64,000 nt of DNA from Absidia repens (GCA_002105175.1 MCGE01000018.1:620001-684000), one strand, 5' to 3'; counted from the stretch's first letter, positions 25,122-38,990 are shown. Notes: a model not told the origin generated them from the sequence alone. Made by a program: numbers and translations.

Positions 25122-26430
25122 TTAATTGGCGGCGTTATAAAATGGGTAGTCAATATAGCCCTATTTTTTTTTTTAAAAAAAAAAATCAGTAAAGTCATAT
25201 ACACAAATAAAATAAAATAAAAAAACCAAAAGAGTAGCTTACTTCAGGACCAGAAGAGTAAAATGTGGCACGATCGTAAGGAGCCAAGTTCCAGTGATTG
25301 CGGAAGCGGTCAACCAAATCAGGATTAGAAATAAAGGCACGACCTACGGCGACCAGGTTACGGGGAGAATTTTCTGCACGGTCATAAGCATGCTTGGCAC
25401 TGTAGGAATAGTTACCTGCCGACACAAAGGGACCAGACCAAAGAGCACGGAAGACATCCAGATGCATTTCAGCCTCGCTGTCTTGGTTTTCTTCTTGTTC
25501 AGCAGGGAGTTCATCGCTCATAAGGTCGACACGAGGTTCTACAAAGTGTATATAAGCCAAGTCGGGGTGATTCTTTTCAAGTTGTTGGACAAGGTAGCTC
25601 CAAGTCGCCATTGTGGTATCATCTTGCATATCATGGAAGCCACTATAGGGACTACATCGTATAGCAGTTCGATCGTTGCCAATTGCTTTCGCCACAGCAC
25701 CTATTATTTCCAAAGGAAGTCTTGTGCGATTTTCAATGCTTCCACCATACATGTCAGAGCGCTTGTTACTTGAAGTATTAATAAATTGATCCAATAGGTA
25801 ACCGTTGCCAGAATGGATTTCAACACCTATACGAATACACATGTACATACAATAACAATGATATAACATTTAGCAGTCAATCTTTTGCCTTTTTTTTTTT
25901 TTTTTTTTCTTACCATCGAATCCAGCATTAATAGCATTTTTTGCTGCCTGAACAAAGTCTTGTGTAATCAATTTGATTTCATCCACAGACAAAGATCGAG
26001 GTTTTTCAAAAGCACCACCGCCCAAAGGAGACGGGCTTTCAATGGCAATATCAGATGCAGATACAGGAGTAGAATTGTTGGGAAGATCACATGAGAAGGA
26101 AGCGCGACCAAGATGCCAGATTTGCATAAAGATGATACCCTTCTTGTCATGAACAGCAGCAGTCACCCGCTTCCACGCTTCGATTTGTTCTTGAGTGTAG
26201 ATACCAGGAGTGCCAGAGTAGCCACCAGCGTAAGGTGAGATAGCAGTCGCTTCGGTTATCATCATGCCGCCTTCAGTGGCTCGTTGTTGATAATAAATAG
26301 GGACATCAACAGAAGGAACACCATTAGGACAACGGAAACGAGTAAGTGGCGCAAGGACTAAACGATGGGTCAGAACATGTGGACCGATCTTCATGGGTGT
26401 GAATAAAGTAGGAATAGAAGTGTCAGACAT
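25122..26430 (-). CDS. NADH:flavin oxidoreductase, Old Yellow Enzyme family
   Basis: Minus-strand exons 25914-26430, 25243-25826 and 25122-25160 give 379 aa, the usual OYE length. OYEs are FMN-dependent ene-reductases that reduce activated C=C bonds with NAD(P)H. Visible: LFTPMKIGPHVLTHRLVLAPLTRFR (start of the barrel), GGMMITEATAISPYAGGY, MQIWHLGRAS, VEIHSGNGYLLDQFI (the His and Asn of the substrate-binding H-x-x-N, then the Tyr), NKRSDMYGGSIENRTR, SAGNYS and VAVGRAFISNPDLVDR for FMN phosphate binding. The third exon is only 39 nt and restores the family ending GPEGYIDYPFYNAAN; without it the frame runs into intron sequence. The start is the Met of MSDTSIPTLF. The physiological substrate is unknown. 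Confidence 0.95.
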
Positions 26431-27616
26431 TGTGTTAGTTAGTATGTGAATATAATTTAAATCAAATAGAAAAAAAAAAAAGCCTGAGATAGATCCCTTT
26501 ATAAAGTACATTTTTCATATCCCGCTCATGAAATAAATATCAGGCACAAACCTGTCTTTAAAATCCGTGCCAATTATACACTTTCTGGATTCTTATCGAG
26601 ATGTTGTAGCTGTGTAGTTGTAGTGGGCTTTTTTTTTTTGGAGAGCCATTTGAAATCAGCTCCCAATTCCCCATCATTACAACTAGTGCCCAATTCCCCA
26701 TTGTAACCAGGATCAACGTGGACCAATGAACATAACGGGCACGTCTTTTTTTTTTTTTTTTTCTTTCAACACCAAACATCGATTTCATGTATCATTATTA
26801 GGGTAAGAGATGACAGAACATCCAGTATCATATTCGACTATTACTATTAAGATGCATTAAAAATTCCATATTGGGAAATCGGTAGAAACTTTAAAAACGT
26901 GCCTGTCAATGTTACCATTTTTTTTTATTCAAGCATGTACATTACTATACGTAGTTCATGCCAGATGGAATTGGCTATCATGTAAGATCTGATATCGCAC
27001 ATAAATTTTCTCTTGGCTGATCTCTTTTTTTTTTTTTAGAAAAATATAGTCTATTTCAGTCTATCATCAGCCCGTTCCCCAATTCCCCATCACCCATCTG
27101 TCTGTAATGCCGGTCCTATCACTTGAGACATCAAATCTACAGCCGCCCACCCTGATAATTTGAGATAATCACGGAGCACGTACATATGGTGCAGTCCACC
27201 AAGAATATAAAAAAAAAGAGAAATATCTCATGGAAAATGCTAAGGATGTGGTATTTGTTTTACAATACTGATAAAAACGTTTAACTACGTATGATACAGT
27301 GTGAAAGGGAATAAAGATCCGTGGTTCAGGTACTTCCTGTTATATATATGAACATCTTATCGTATCTCAGGCATTGGATCTTGGTCGACATTGCCTCATA
27401 TCTGATCCTTTTTTGTTGCACACACTCACTAGCTTTTTTATTCTATAGTAAAGGGAGTTGACTAAACTAAGGTGATTTGCTCTATATTGTATGCAAATTA
27501 AAATTATGGGAAAAGAATCACCATGTTGATGTTGTATTCTGTTGACCGTTGTAAAAAAAAAAAAAAAAAAAAGGAGAGGGTCCCTTTCTTGTATCCATTA
27601 CCAAAAACCAAAACCA
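26431..27616. other. Intergenic upstream of the OYE gene
   Basis: About 1.2 kb without a supportable gene. Several T runs. Short direct repeats around CCCAATTCCCCAT occur at about 26662, 26690 and 27076. No coding character. Confidence 0.5.
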
Positions 27617-27679
27617 AAATTCACGTGGGCGGGGATTTAAACCTTTTATTTACGCCCGTTTTTTTTTTCGCTTTCTGTC

Positions 27680-27730
<51 letters not shown>

Positions 27731-28430
27731 TTTTTTATATTTTTTTTCCCACCACCATTATAGCTTCTATGAGGTGATAGTGACTTAGATTAGTGTCAGG
27801 ACTAGTTTAGAAAGGTTTCCAGCTCAGGGATCACAAGATGCATGGGGAAACCCTTTCATTTTGGATCTAGGTCCGAGGGCACCATTAATTGGCTCTTTGA
27901 AGCCTTCATTAGCTTAGTTTAGTGTTAATTTGTCCATAGTATATATCTTCATCTGAATAAAACATGTCTCTTTTCACTTGCTTCAAATAAAAATATTCCA
28001 TTAGTCGCTCTTATGTCTTGTGCTATACATTCCTTTAGATTGCGTTCACCATTTTCAGATCTCAGTTTAGTGCTCCTAATGCTTCCTCTAATAGATCCTT
28101 GAACTAAATTCCTATTTACAATGATCCCTTGCCTTTAGTTTGAGTATTCCCCAATATGTTTCAATAAAGTAATGTTTTTTATTAAATATTGTTTTGGCCC
28201 TATAGAATAGTAAAGAATATTGCTACTGTAGCTGTTTTGTGAGTGGCCTACCAAACACTTGCTTTCTAGTTCACCCACTATGACTATTTCTTTTCCTAGA
28301 TACCCAGGAAAGTGCTTGACAGTTTTACATCACTTATATCAATGATAGCAATATTCCTGCTCCCCCCCTCCACTAGTGATATAAATAAATCTAAGTCGTT
28401 CTATGCATGTAGCAACCGCAGTATACAGTA
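27617..28430 (+). repeat. Interspersed repeat, copy B
   Basis: A near-complete member of the family. It has CACGTGGGCGGGGATTTAAACC (27624-27645), then TTATTTACGCCCG, a TTTC microsatellite, the core from about 27786 (TTAGATTAGTGTCAGGACTA) through GCATGGGGAAACCCTTTCAT, and AATAAA-bearing segments near 27957, 27989 and 28163. Its CACGTG-flanking GC half-box is on the opposite side compared with copies A, C, E and F. No coding capacity. Confidence 0.8.
27680..27731 (+). repeat. (TTTC)n microsatellite within repeat B
   Basis: About thirteen TTTC units. Copy E has the same tetranucleotide at the equivalent place (AAAG at about 47337-47366 on the + strand), so the microsatellite belongs to the repeat family. 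Confidence 0.9.
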
Positions 28431-28571
28431 AAATGTGTTCAAGCATAAGTTTATTATACAGACATGGAATATGTAAATAAATAAATGAAAAATTACTAAT
28501 CTAAATGAAATTTGATATAAACAAATGGAAATATATGATCTAAAACTGTGACAATATCTAAAATGACGGTT

Positions 28572-30033
28572 CTATAAAGAGGAAGGATGCGATTTCAAAG
28601 ATTCAATCGGCCATTTTGGTAAGGTTGTAATAGTGTAATCATCAACAAGTCCAGCTCGTAAACGTTCAATCCCAGCCCATGCGATCATAGCCCCATTATC
28701 AGTGCAAAGTTCAGGAGGAGGACAGATAAGTGGTATATCAAATGAATTCGCCAATTTTCCCAATCTACGTGAACGAAAGAAATAAAAAATTAATAAAAAA
28801 AACCCCTCCCCATAACCATTCAGTTTCCTCTTTTTGAGAATAATATGTACAATTGTCGTTCCCGCGTCCCAGTCTTACTTACCTTGACCTGAAGAAAGTA
28901 TTACTTGCCACGCCACCACTGACCACCAAAGCGGAAATGGGTTTCCCTGCTTCCTTGATTTCGCTGTCGAGAGCCATGGTCAGTTTTTGTTCTATATGGC
29001 GGATACAAATCATTTGGAAAGCCGCCGCCATATCTGCCACCTTTTGGGATCCTCCAGTACGTTGTCCAATTCGATCAGCCGGGTCACCGCCGTTTCAAAC
29101 CCGCAAAGCTAAAGGCCATGGTGGATTTCTTACGCTGTAACATCGGCATGGGGAGTTGGGTCATGTATCGATCAGGGGTGCCGTCCAAAGCTGTTCGTTC
29201 CAAGGCTGCCCCGGGCCCGCCGCGTCGTCCCTTGATCCACGCCAAATCTAATGCCCGCGCCGTCTTGTCAATCGCTTCCCCTACCGCATTGTCCAGCGTC
29301 GTTGCCAACGTCTCATAATCCCCACGCCATTGACGGTCAGTAACAATGTATGGCCACCGAGATAAGGAGCGTCATAAAAGGAAACGCAGGTAAGTATGCC
29401 TTGTCCAATAATGCTGGCTGCTGCTGCTGCTTCTGAGGTTGTTCCAAGTCCATTGGTGGTGGTGTTGTTGTTGTTGTTGTCAATCGTGCTGTCAGTGCAT
29501 GGGCCTCCATGTGATGAACGCCGATCAATGGTTTTCCATGGACCGCCGCCAAGGTCTTTGCCGCATTCAGTCCCACAGGTAAACAAGGGGGTAACCCAGG
29601 TCCACGGGTCACGCAATAGCATCCAGTTGATCCACGGTGACTTGCGCCTGTGCTAGCGCTTGACAGATCACCCAGGGTAAATGTTCGGAATGGCCCCTGC
29701 TTGCCAACGTCGGTACCACTCCGCCCATAGGTTCATGTAAGGTTTGTTGGCCTTTCACCACTTCTGATAATATCGTACGATCGGACCGCACCACCGCCGC
29801 AGATGTATCATCACATGACGTTTCAATGCCAAGTACAATAAAGGATCCTTGGTTGGTTTACTGAATGTATAACTAGCTGGTTGTGCCGTGCCTGCCGTTA
29901 CTGCTGCTGCTGCTGCTGTTGGTGGCGGTGGTGTTGTTGTTATATAAGTGTTAAACGACGTTGTTTTGTACACAGGGTATTGTTTTGATAGATTCAATTT
30001 TCGCATAGAGCAAAAGGATTTTGGTAATCTCAT
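28572..30033 (-). CDS. QRI7: QRI7/OSGEPL1 (mitochondrial Kae1/TsaD) homologue, frame broken by six 1-nt contractions
   Basis: Minus-strand exons 28883-30033 and 28572-28764. The family makes the threonylcarbamoyl group of t6A37 on ANN-decoding tRNAs; the Qri7/OSGEPL1 branch works in mitochondria, and the basic N-terminus ([17 protein letters not shown]) fits a targeting peptide. Kae1 motifs occur in order but in different frames: [93 protein letters not shown]. Each frame change is explained by one missing base inside a short G or A run (on the coding strand), near 29829, 29611, 29358, 29320, 29094 and 29070. Residues either side are otherwise conserved and no other damage is seen. The segment is GC-richer than its surroundings. 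So either a very young pseudogene or, more likely, uncorrected homopolymer errors. Confidence 0.85.
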
Positions 30034-31217
30034 TCTGTATCAAGGTCAACAATGGGGGTAATTAAAAAAAAATGGAGAGCTTTCTTTTTTTTGTTTACAG
30101 TTTTTTTTTTTTTTTTTTTTTTGTTTCAATTGATTGTCCGTGGTGACTTTAAACCCCGTCGCTTGAGCCCCTCTCCCCTGCTGTCCCTGTTTTTAATATC
30201 ATTGTTGAACATATATGATGAAACTGTTGTGATCATCACCCCGTCTTCTCTCTCGAAAAAAAAAAACACTGCACATGAATGAAAACATGTTTCCTGATTA
30301 TTGAATTAGGATGCTATTATAAGGGACAAGGCAAAATCCAAATGACAAATAGCGAGAGATATAGAGAGTCCCTGTATATCATAGCGTACTACATGTGAGA
30401 AGCAAGTCAAATGTATGTGTGGGGCAACATCACCAAGAGACATACCCAGATGATGATGGCGATGTGAAAAAAGAATTGATATACTGTATTTGATAACGAT
30501 GATGGTTCATATCAAAATCCAAACTCCGTACTCATTCAAAAAAAAAATAAATAAACTAAAGTACAACGTGTTTGAGGGCCATCCAATCGAGTTTAGTATT
30601 TTCATGTTCATAAATCGATCGATCTACTACTGCCCATACCACAATGATAGAAACTTAGGTAATCATTGTTGAATTCAGTTGAAAAAAAAAAGAAGTAATC
30701 GCATTCTTGAAGTCTTTTCAACGATAGGTCCCATCATCACCTCATTTCCCCTCCCCCCCTTCATCTCCTTTCCCTCCTTGTTTCGATAAAAAAAAGAAGC
30801 TTTTTTTTCACTTATTGCAGATCATGCACAATTTGCTTGCATTAGATTAGATAGACTGTATATGAAAGTACGGAAGGCATTGTAGTATTCAAAAGTCCAC
30901 TAAGATTAGGTTGGGAGGAAATTGAAACCCCGTGTTACACATTGATGATATAATAAAAAAAAGTTTTTTATTGTATAATATCATGAGAAAGGGAATAAGA
31001 AGATAAATAATAAACTACAATGGAAGGAAAGAAAGAATTGTATAAAAGAAAAACAACGGCAAATAAAAAAGTATATGTATGAATGTATGTATATGACAGA
31101 GTAGATAACAAATAAAAACTAAAGGGAGTGGGGGTATATAATTGACAAGATCTAAGTGGAGGGATGGGGGAGATAATCATGATGTAATGCACGAGGGAGG
31201 TAGGATAATTTGATAAA
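30034..31217. other. Intergenic
   Basis: Presumed QRI7 promoter (a T run at 30098-30122; CTTTAAACCCCGTCG near 30149) and, at 30900-31217, the 3' UTR of the RhoGEF gene (TTTATT on the + strand near 30966). No gene recognised between them. Confidence 0.5.
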
Positions 31218-32902
31218 CTATTGTTGACAATTGTTCATCGCCACCGCCAGCGCTGTAAGGTATTTCAAAGCCCTTTCCAATTCGATATCGTGGCCATCAG
31301 TGTGTTTCATTAGATCTAAGAATAAAAGAAAAATAAAAATAATAATAAGCATATGGAACAAAGCGCCGCGCGTCCCGTTCATGTTGTATTACCTTTCACC
31401 AATAAACAGTATCTTGTAATTCGCTGGATAGGAGCGATCAAATAGTCCGATAAACCCATTCGTTTGATTTCCTTCTTTTGGAGCACCGACTACGGGTATG
31501 AAATGAAAAAAAATTCGGTCAATGGGCATAAAAAAGGGAATAATCGAATAAAAAAAAAAAAATTTTTTTTTGGAGACTCTGTACTACTTGACTTTTTTTT
31601 TTTTTTTTTTTCAACTTACATGCATCCATTGTTGATAAATTGGTTTTTGTTCCATTCTTGAGATACATTTCTGGGCCTTGGCATAATGGACAGCATAATA
31701 TGTATAGACCTTGAATTCATCTTCCAAATCACAAAACGTTTTCCCAATGTCGTGTTTCGTGTCCTTTGCTACAATCTTGCCATTGATGCAACACGTTTGC
31801 TGTTCAATTGACATACACCATCGCCGGACCAGAGATGTTGAAAGGATGATCAATTGTGGAATATACGAAAAGATGGTTTGTAGATCCCGTATCATATACC
31901 GGTTTTGGAATGTTTGCAAAAATGGATCAATAAACATCTATCATAAAAACAAAAGTAAAATGATTAGTATGTATGTATATCATTTGTCTATTTTTTTTTT
32001 TTTATTCATTTGTCGACACATACCTGTTTAAGCACCGATAAATGACCAAGGTATGTTTCTTCTGTTGCCAGTAATTCAGAAACAATGCAATAAGCCAGCC
32101 TTGGGGAATCATGAGTATGTCGAGGGGTTGGGACCTTGAATGCAGGATCAAGCAGGTAGCCATGCAACGTATTTCGCCACACGCCTAATGCCTTGCGTTC
32201 TTTTAGCAGCTGTTCAGATGTGAAGAGTCGTCGTACGCTTGACGAAGTGGAGTCATCCAATGTCCAATGTCTTTTCAGATGCTTTGTGATGGTTGTTCGA
32301 CGAGATAATAGTGTATGTGGCGTTGATGTGAATTCCGGTGATGATGTTGTTGAAAACAAAGTGTCGGTTGATTGAGGCTTGTTATTATTGTTATTGTTAT
32401 TGTTGTTGTGATATTGATGGCGGTCCAATGCTGCCCCAGGATCAGAATTGCCCGATAATGAAAAATAATCAGACATAGAAGAAGCAGGAGAATATGTGGT
32501 GGGGCTCGATCCATACGCATATCCATTCCGTTGGTCTTTACCCGAAGACGATGACGATGAGACCGAGGTACATGATGAAGAGGAGGATGATGATAATGAT
32601 GTTGTATGTCTTCTTGGTCTTTGTGGTGATCGGGAGAGTGGTGGCATGGTATTTCTGTTGTTGTTGCTGCTGTTGTTGTTCGCTGACATATCCATCAAAG
32701 GGCGTGACCCAGAAAGGAAGTAGTTGGAGTCGAAAATAGGTTCCATGGGCGTCGGTGGCAATGGTTTTTGATACACCGTTGGCGAAGGTAAATGTACATT
32801 GGTTGATTCAGAGAAGGTATTGTCGATAGTATCCGTTGCCCAAAGTCGTGCTTCTACTGTTTCAAAGGACAGGGATAAATAGGGTGGTGGCAGCGTTGTC
32901 AT
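31218..32902 (-). CDS. RhoGEF (DH/Dbl-homology domain protein)
   Basis: Minus-strand exons 32024-32902, 31620-31937, 31393-31489 and 31218-31315 give 463 aa. The DH domain occupies the C-terminal half. It opens with the CR1-like helix RLAYCIVSELLATEETYLGHLSVLKQ (split by an intron before MFIDPFLQTF). It continues through KTFCDLEDEFKVYTYYAVHYAKA and the CR3 helix LSDYLIAPIQRITRYCLLVKDLMKHT, and ends ALKYLTALAVAMNNCQQ. DH domains exchange nucleotide on Rho/Cdc42/Rac GTPases. No PH domain follows; the stop comes right after the last DH helix. The N-terminal 230 residues are disordered (poly-Ser, Asn and Pro, with one PLPPTP SH3-ligand-like motif). The final exon pair was chosen because it completes CR3 and gives a stop in frame. 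Confidence 0.9.
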
Positions 32903-33155
32903 TGTTGGATTCCCAGAATGAATGTATAAAAATAGGATCGATATGTACTATAAAAAGATACGATTGCCTGTAGGGTAAGAGCAATGAGGTGCTTCGGGAT
33001 GTATATCAAAAGAAGCGTGTATAAAGATATCGAATAAAGAAAAAAGAAAGAAAAAAAGAAAAGGAAGAAAAGGAAGAAAAGGAGTAAAGGTGGTAAAAAA
33101 AATAAAATGGACTTATAAGGGGGAGGGGAGGTTCGCCCAGCGAGACAAGCGCGAT

Positions 33156-34887
<1,732 letters not shown>

Positions 34888-35948
34888 TGTGGTATGGTAG
34901 TCAGAATACAATGTAGTGAATATAAAGGAGTAGAAGCTGGGTCGTATCCTCAAATACAAATAAGGTAAGTTAAAGAGAGTATGTATATTACAAGTGAATA
35001 TGTGTAATAAAATAAGATAGAAAAAGGTAGAGAAGAAGGGAGGGTGGGAGCTGTGAAAATATAAAAAGAATAATAATAATAATATATATATATATACATA
35101 TATAATAAAAAAAGGGACAATTCAGATGATCAACCTTCGTCGGCGTTTAAACACCAGCCGTAGCCTTTTTCAGTGTTTCATTTTGTCTCGACACTAACGA
35201 GACGCCTTGATCAATGAAGAGTGCAGCAATTGCATTGAAACCATGAACGTACTCCTAACTAAAAAGTCTAATAGTGTCACCATTCATAAAAATCTTCATT
35301 TTAAAACTATATCCCATGGCGTCGTGCCTGACTTTTAAAAACACCTTAGGTTTTTTTTTTCCATAGGGCAAACGCATGAATTCTTTTCTCGATCGCAAAA
35401 AAGTACGGCTTTTACAAGATCATTGTCATCAATCCCACCTATTTTTAGTGCCGCAATCCATTGATTCTACCCATCTATTTTCCCTGCCTAGATCGCCGTT
35501 CTAATAACCGTTCTTCTAATGATCTACTTTTGTTTTATCCATAAAAATCTGATACTGTTCTAACCATTTACATCTCAAATGTAAAATCCTTGATATATCA
35601 TAAACATAGATGCAATAAAAACAAAGAGATGTTTATTCAAAAAATAATCAATACTAAGAAACTAAATCTATTCTAATATACAGGTAGATGGTAGATCATC
35701 AGGTCACAAAAGTCCACCCTTTAATAACTTGATTGGTAGCCTACGGTTAAACTACAAAAGGTTGTGGTTTAGTCAGTTGGGCCCGATTTTTTCATTTTTT
35801 TTTTTTCACTTACCAAATGATCCAGGTATTACATAAAGCTGATTGTTATTAGAATGAAGAAATGGTGGGTTAATGCTGTAACAAATGGTCATAATATTCG
35901 GATATGGATAAAAATAGATTACGGTTGATAGGAGGGATGCGTGGTGGT
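34888..35948. other. Intergenic
   Basis: PKA promoter side, with AT repeats at 35070-35100 and a GGTGTTTAAA-type box at 35146-35155. To the right comes the 3' UTR of the methyltransferase gene. No gene recognised. Confidence 0.55.
35146..35155 (-). promoter_or_regulatory. GGTGTTTAAA box upstream of PKA gene
   Basis: The 10-mer on the minus strand, 259 nt upstream of the PKA start. One of five copies upstream of genes in the window. Regulatory role inferred from recurrence only. Confidence 0.35.
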
Positions 35949-37369
35949 CTATATGGATGGCGTCAGTCGATACAGTTGTACACCAGATTTGGTAGCCAGG
36001 GGCGGAACCAAGCAAGCATCCTCGTCTGATGGGTGGTCGTTCAATAAAGTAATATCAAAATGGTGTTGACGGCACAATGTCCAGAAACGAGTTTCTTCTT
36101 CCACATCGAATCCGCGTCGTTTGTATCCAATATATATCTTTCCCGGCACGCTGCTGCTGTTCTTGTTGTTGCATAGGTGTAAAAACGATTTCACAAGGTC
36201 CTCGAAAAATTCAGATTCGTAAAGCACATCCGACGCCAAAATGAGATCAGCCTTTCCACAAACCGATGCTTGTTTTTCATCCCCCCAGAGTAGATCTTGC
36301 ACAACCAAAGGACACTTGCTGGTCAGGTAACTGTTGAGGGACACATTGCTTTTGATCAAATCGGTCGCTTCCCCAAGCTCAGTAATGGTCACCCTAGAAG
36401 GCTGCGCATCCTTGGCAACAGACAAGCCGATTAATCCAGTCCTAACAATAGCAACGTTAGTTCACTATACCCGAACAGTATTTTTTTTTTCTTTTTTTTT
36501 GTCTACCATTTATACACATATACTTACCCAGCACTAAGATCCAGGACATGTTTTCCAGTTATGTAATCAGGTTTGTATTGGACCATTCGTTCAAGCATTT
36601 GCAGCATAACAAGCGCAGAATCCCATATTTTCCCTGGTATGCCACTTTCCCAAGATTCATGTATAGCCACGTTGTTGTTGGTATGGTTGCCGGCAAGATT
36701 GTCGGCTGAAGAAAAGAGCCGATAGGAGGAATGTACCATAGCTGTTGTAGGTGGCCAACGTTCAATAGATGCATTCGTAACTCCACCATTCAGATATGTT
36801 CCAGGTGCATCGTCCAATAGTTCAATAGGTCCAATCACCAAAGGTAATATCCAGTCATCCAATGGGCTGGCGTGTACATGCTGCTGCTGCTGTTGTTGTT
36901 GTTGTTGTGGGAATTTTTCTACATGCTGACAATAGATCCGTAAGTAGCGAGGTCCACGTTGGTATGTCTGCTGGCAATGGTGTTTTGGTGTAATCGTGTA
37001 TTCAAAGGATCCTTTTCCGCTAGCCAGGAAACCAGCCACACCTGTGTTCGGCAATGAGGTCTCGACAGCACCAGCCCAAGTGGAAGGACGAATGGTAAGG
37101 TCACATGTCGTGTCTTGTTTCAAAGGAGTCAACGAGTCAGCAGAAGCAGGGACAAGAAGTTCACAACCAAGATCCACACGTCCATCAGGTTCAATATCGG
37201 CGCGTTTGAATAATCCAATTTCATTGACAAGAAAGACTTCCGCACGATACCATTGATCAATAGACACTCGTTGCACTAAGGGAGACCGTAAGTTCATTCG
37301 ATACATGGCAAAATGATTTTCAAGTTTGGCACGGAATTCTTCATCCGTCAAACCAATGGAGTCAGTCAT
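35949..37369 (-). CDS. METTL21-like (Methyltransf_16) SAM-dependent methyltransferase
   Basis: Minus-strand exons 36528-37369 and 35949-36441 give 444 aa. The catalytic part (about 225-444) matches the seven-beta-strand lysine methyltransferases of the METTL21 type. WESGIPGKIWDSALVMLQML is the substrate-side helix. HVLDLSAGTGLIGLSVAK is motif I for SAM, with Ser where most members have Gly. Next are VTITELGEATDLIKSNV and QDLLWGD. ASDVLYESEFFEDLVKSF resembles the DxxY post-motif. YIGYKRRGFDVEEETRFW closes the domain. Family members methylate lysines on eEF1A, Hsp70 or VCP; this one's target is unknown. The N-terminal 220 residues are unusual for the family: a conserved-looking start (LRSPLVQRVSIDQWYRAEVFLVNEIGLF) and a Q9 run. 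Exon 1 ends inside motif I. Confidence 0.85.
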
Positions 37370-37486
37370 GGTAATAATAAATCAATACAAATAAAAGGGA
37401 TAAAGATAGAGAGAGAGAGAACAGGAAGTCCAATTTTTTTTTATTTGAGTTTCAAAATATATACCAAGCAACCCAGAGCTAGCTAG

Positions 37487-38221
37487 TTATTTGCTGACAC
37501 AGATCATGACACCAACTAGAATAAGGGCCATCCCAATCCACGTATCTACGTCAATCGTAGTATAAGTCAATATTTCATCATTGTAAATTAACAGGGATAG
37601 ATTACCTCTTCCACCAAGTTCTTCACCAAGACATAGACCAGTTAGTAAAGAGAAGATAAATGTGAGCGAATTCGTTATGGGAACAGCCAAGGACATGTCT
37701 AATTTTAAGTATACCATTCATTAGTTTGCTGTCTATACCAACCCCGTCTTTTTTTCAACTTACCACTCTTTCCAAGGGTATAGTAATATACAACAGATCC
37801 ACTGAGGTTTAATGCTAAAGGCAAAACATACTAGTTTAAAAGACAAAAAAAAAAAAAAGATATCAGTACAACAGAACGATTCGATTCTTTTGCCCAGTAC
37901 CTGCCACCGCGTCAATAGGTATTTCAATTCAGCAAACCATTTTCTCATGCCGCCTTCAGGATATTTTTGAGATACTGTTTCCAAACCAGCACTTCCAGCT
38001 TTGATGAACGGGTTGGTAGAGCCCCAACAGATGGCCACTATGTTAACACAACTAGTCAGTCAGTCCGTTGCATGTCTTTTTCATTTCCACATCGTTTTCA
38101 CATACCTAATATGAATCCAGTGAGTTGTTCTATTCAATCAATAGTATAAAATAAAAACGTTTAGTACATAGCTTATTCATCTGGACATTGATCACTTACG
38201 CAGTACATCGGCAGCGGGCAT
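37487..38221 (-). CDS. TMEM234-family small membrane protein
   Basis: Minus-strand exons 38200-38221, 38106-38129, 37901-38037, 37764-37830, 37606-37698 and 37487-37545 give 133 aa. It resembles human TMEM234 throughout: VAICWGSTNPFIKAGSAGLE (WGxTxPxxK), LPLALNLSGSVVYYYTLG, DMSLAVPITNSLTFIFSLLTGLCLGEELGGRDTW and GMALILVGVMIC. Four membrane segments, resembling half of a drug/metabolite-transporter fold. TMEM234 function is poorly known. The 60-nt intron 37546-37605 is stop-free and a multiple of three. I removed it because the spliced form matches the family; retention would add 20 polar residues before the last TM. The first two exons are 22 and 24 nt. Confidence 0.85.
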
Positions 38222-38303
38222 GATTTAAAGCAAACAAAAAAAAAAAAAAAAAAAAAAAGGAAGGCGACACAAGAAGAAATCAATCCCTTTTTTTTCTCAG
38301 AGC

Positions 38304-38313
38304 GGTGTTTAAA
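38304..38313 (+). promoter_or_regulatory. GGTGTTTAAA box upstream of TMEM234
   Basis: The 10-mer lies about 83 nt upstream of the TMEM234 start, in the opposite orientation to the gene. Context AGCGGTGTTTAAA is shared with the box at 38991. Confidence 0.4.
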
Positions 38314-38990
38314 TCCCAAGCATCTTCTGCCATATCGAATATACCCAGTATCCAGCCAATTCTGTACTTTCAAAAATATACAAGCAGAAAGGTATTCTCA
38401 GTAACTTTCTTGATTATCTAGAGTGATGTAATATTCAGATTCCCACACGAGAAAACTGGGTAGTTACTGCACAGTAAATAAACAGGGCCCGACCAACAGG
38501 ACATGAAGCTAACCTCGACTCAATTGAGTTTTTTCTATATGCTTAAATATAGATCAATCAGTCAGGGAAGAATATCCATCTACCGCATAGTGCATCAATA
38601 GCGTAGAAAAAAAAATATTTATTGAAGTCCATAGTCCTATTATGAGCAGTTTTGATGCCTTCGGATGACCTGACAGACCAATTGAAACAGAAAAAGGCAA
38701 GTGGGCTGAAAGCGCATACATGCATTATCGGATATAAACAACTCTTTCAAAGTGATGATGACTAGGGTTCGCGGATCAAGGATATAAAGGTTGAAACTGA
38801 ATTGGCAAAATGAAAATTATCACGATAACAACATTGTTGGGTGAGAGAGAACTAACCCTCACCTGAATTGAACTTTTTTTAATAACAGCAAGGTAACTCA
38901 AAAATTTATTCCCAGGTTTCCGTCTTCTCGTCAATGTTGGTGTTCCCTTTGTCTTGGCTTGCTGGCGAGAGAGATCATCTCGTTTTTAGC

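Noticed and set aside
27680..27731. Candidate CRISPR or regulatory array because of the regular TTTC spacing
   Set aside because: Simple microsatellite inside a dispersed repeat in a eukaryotic genome; no spacers.
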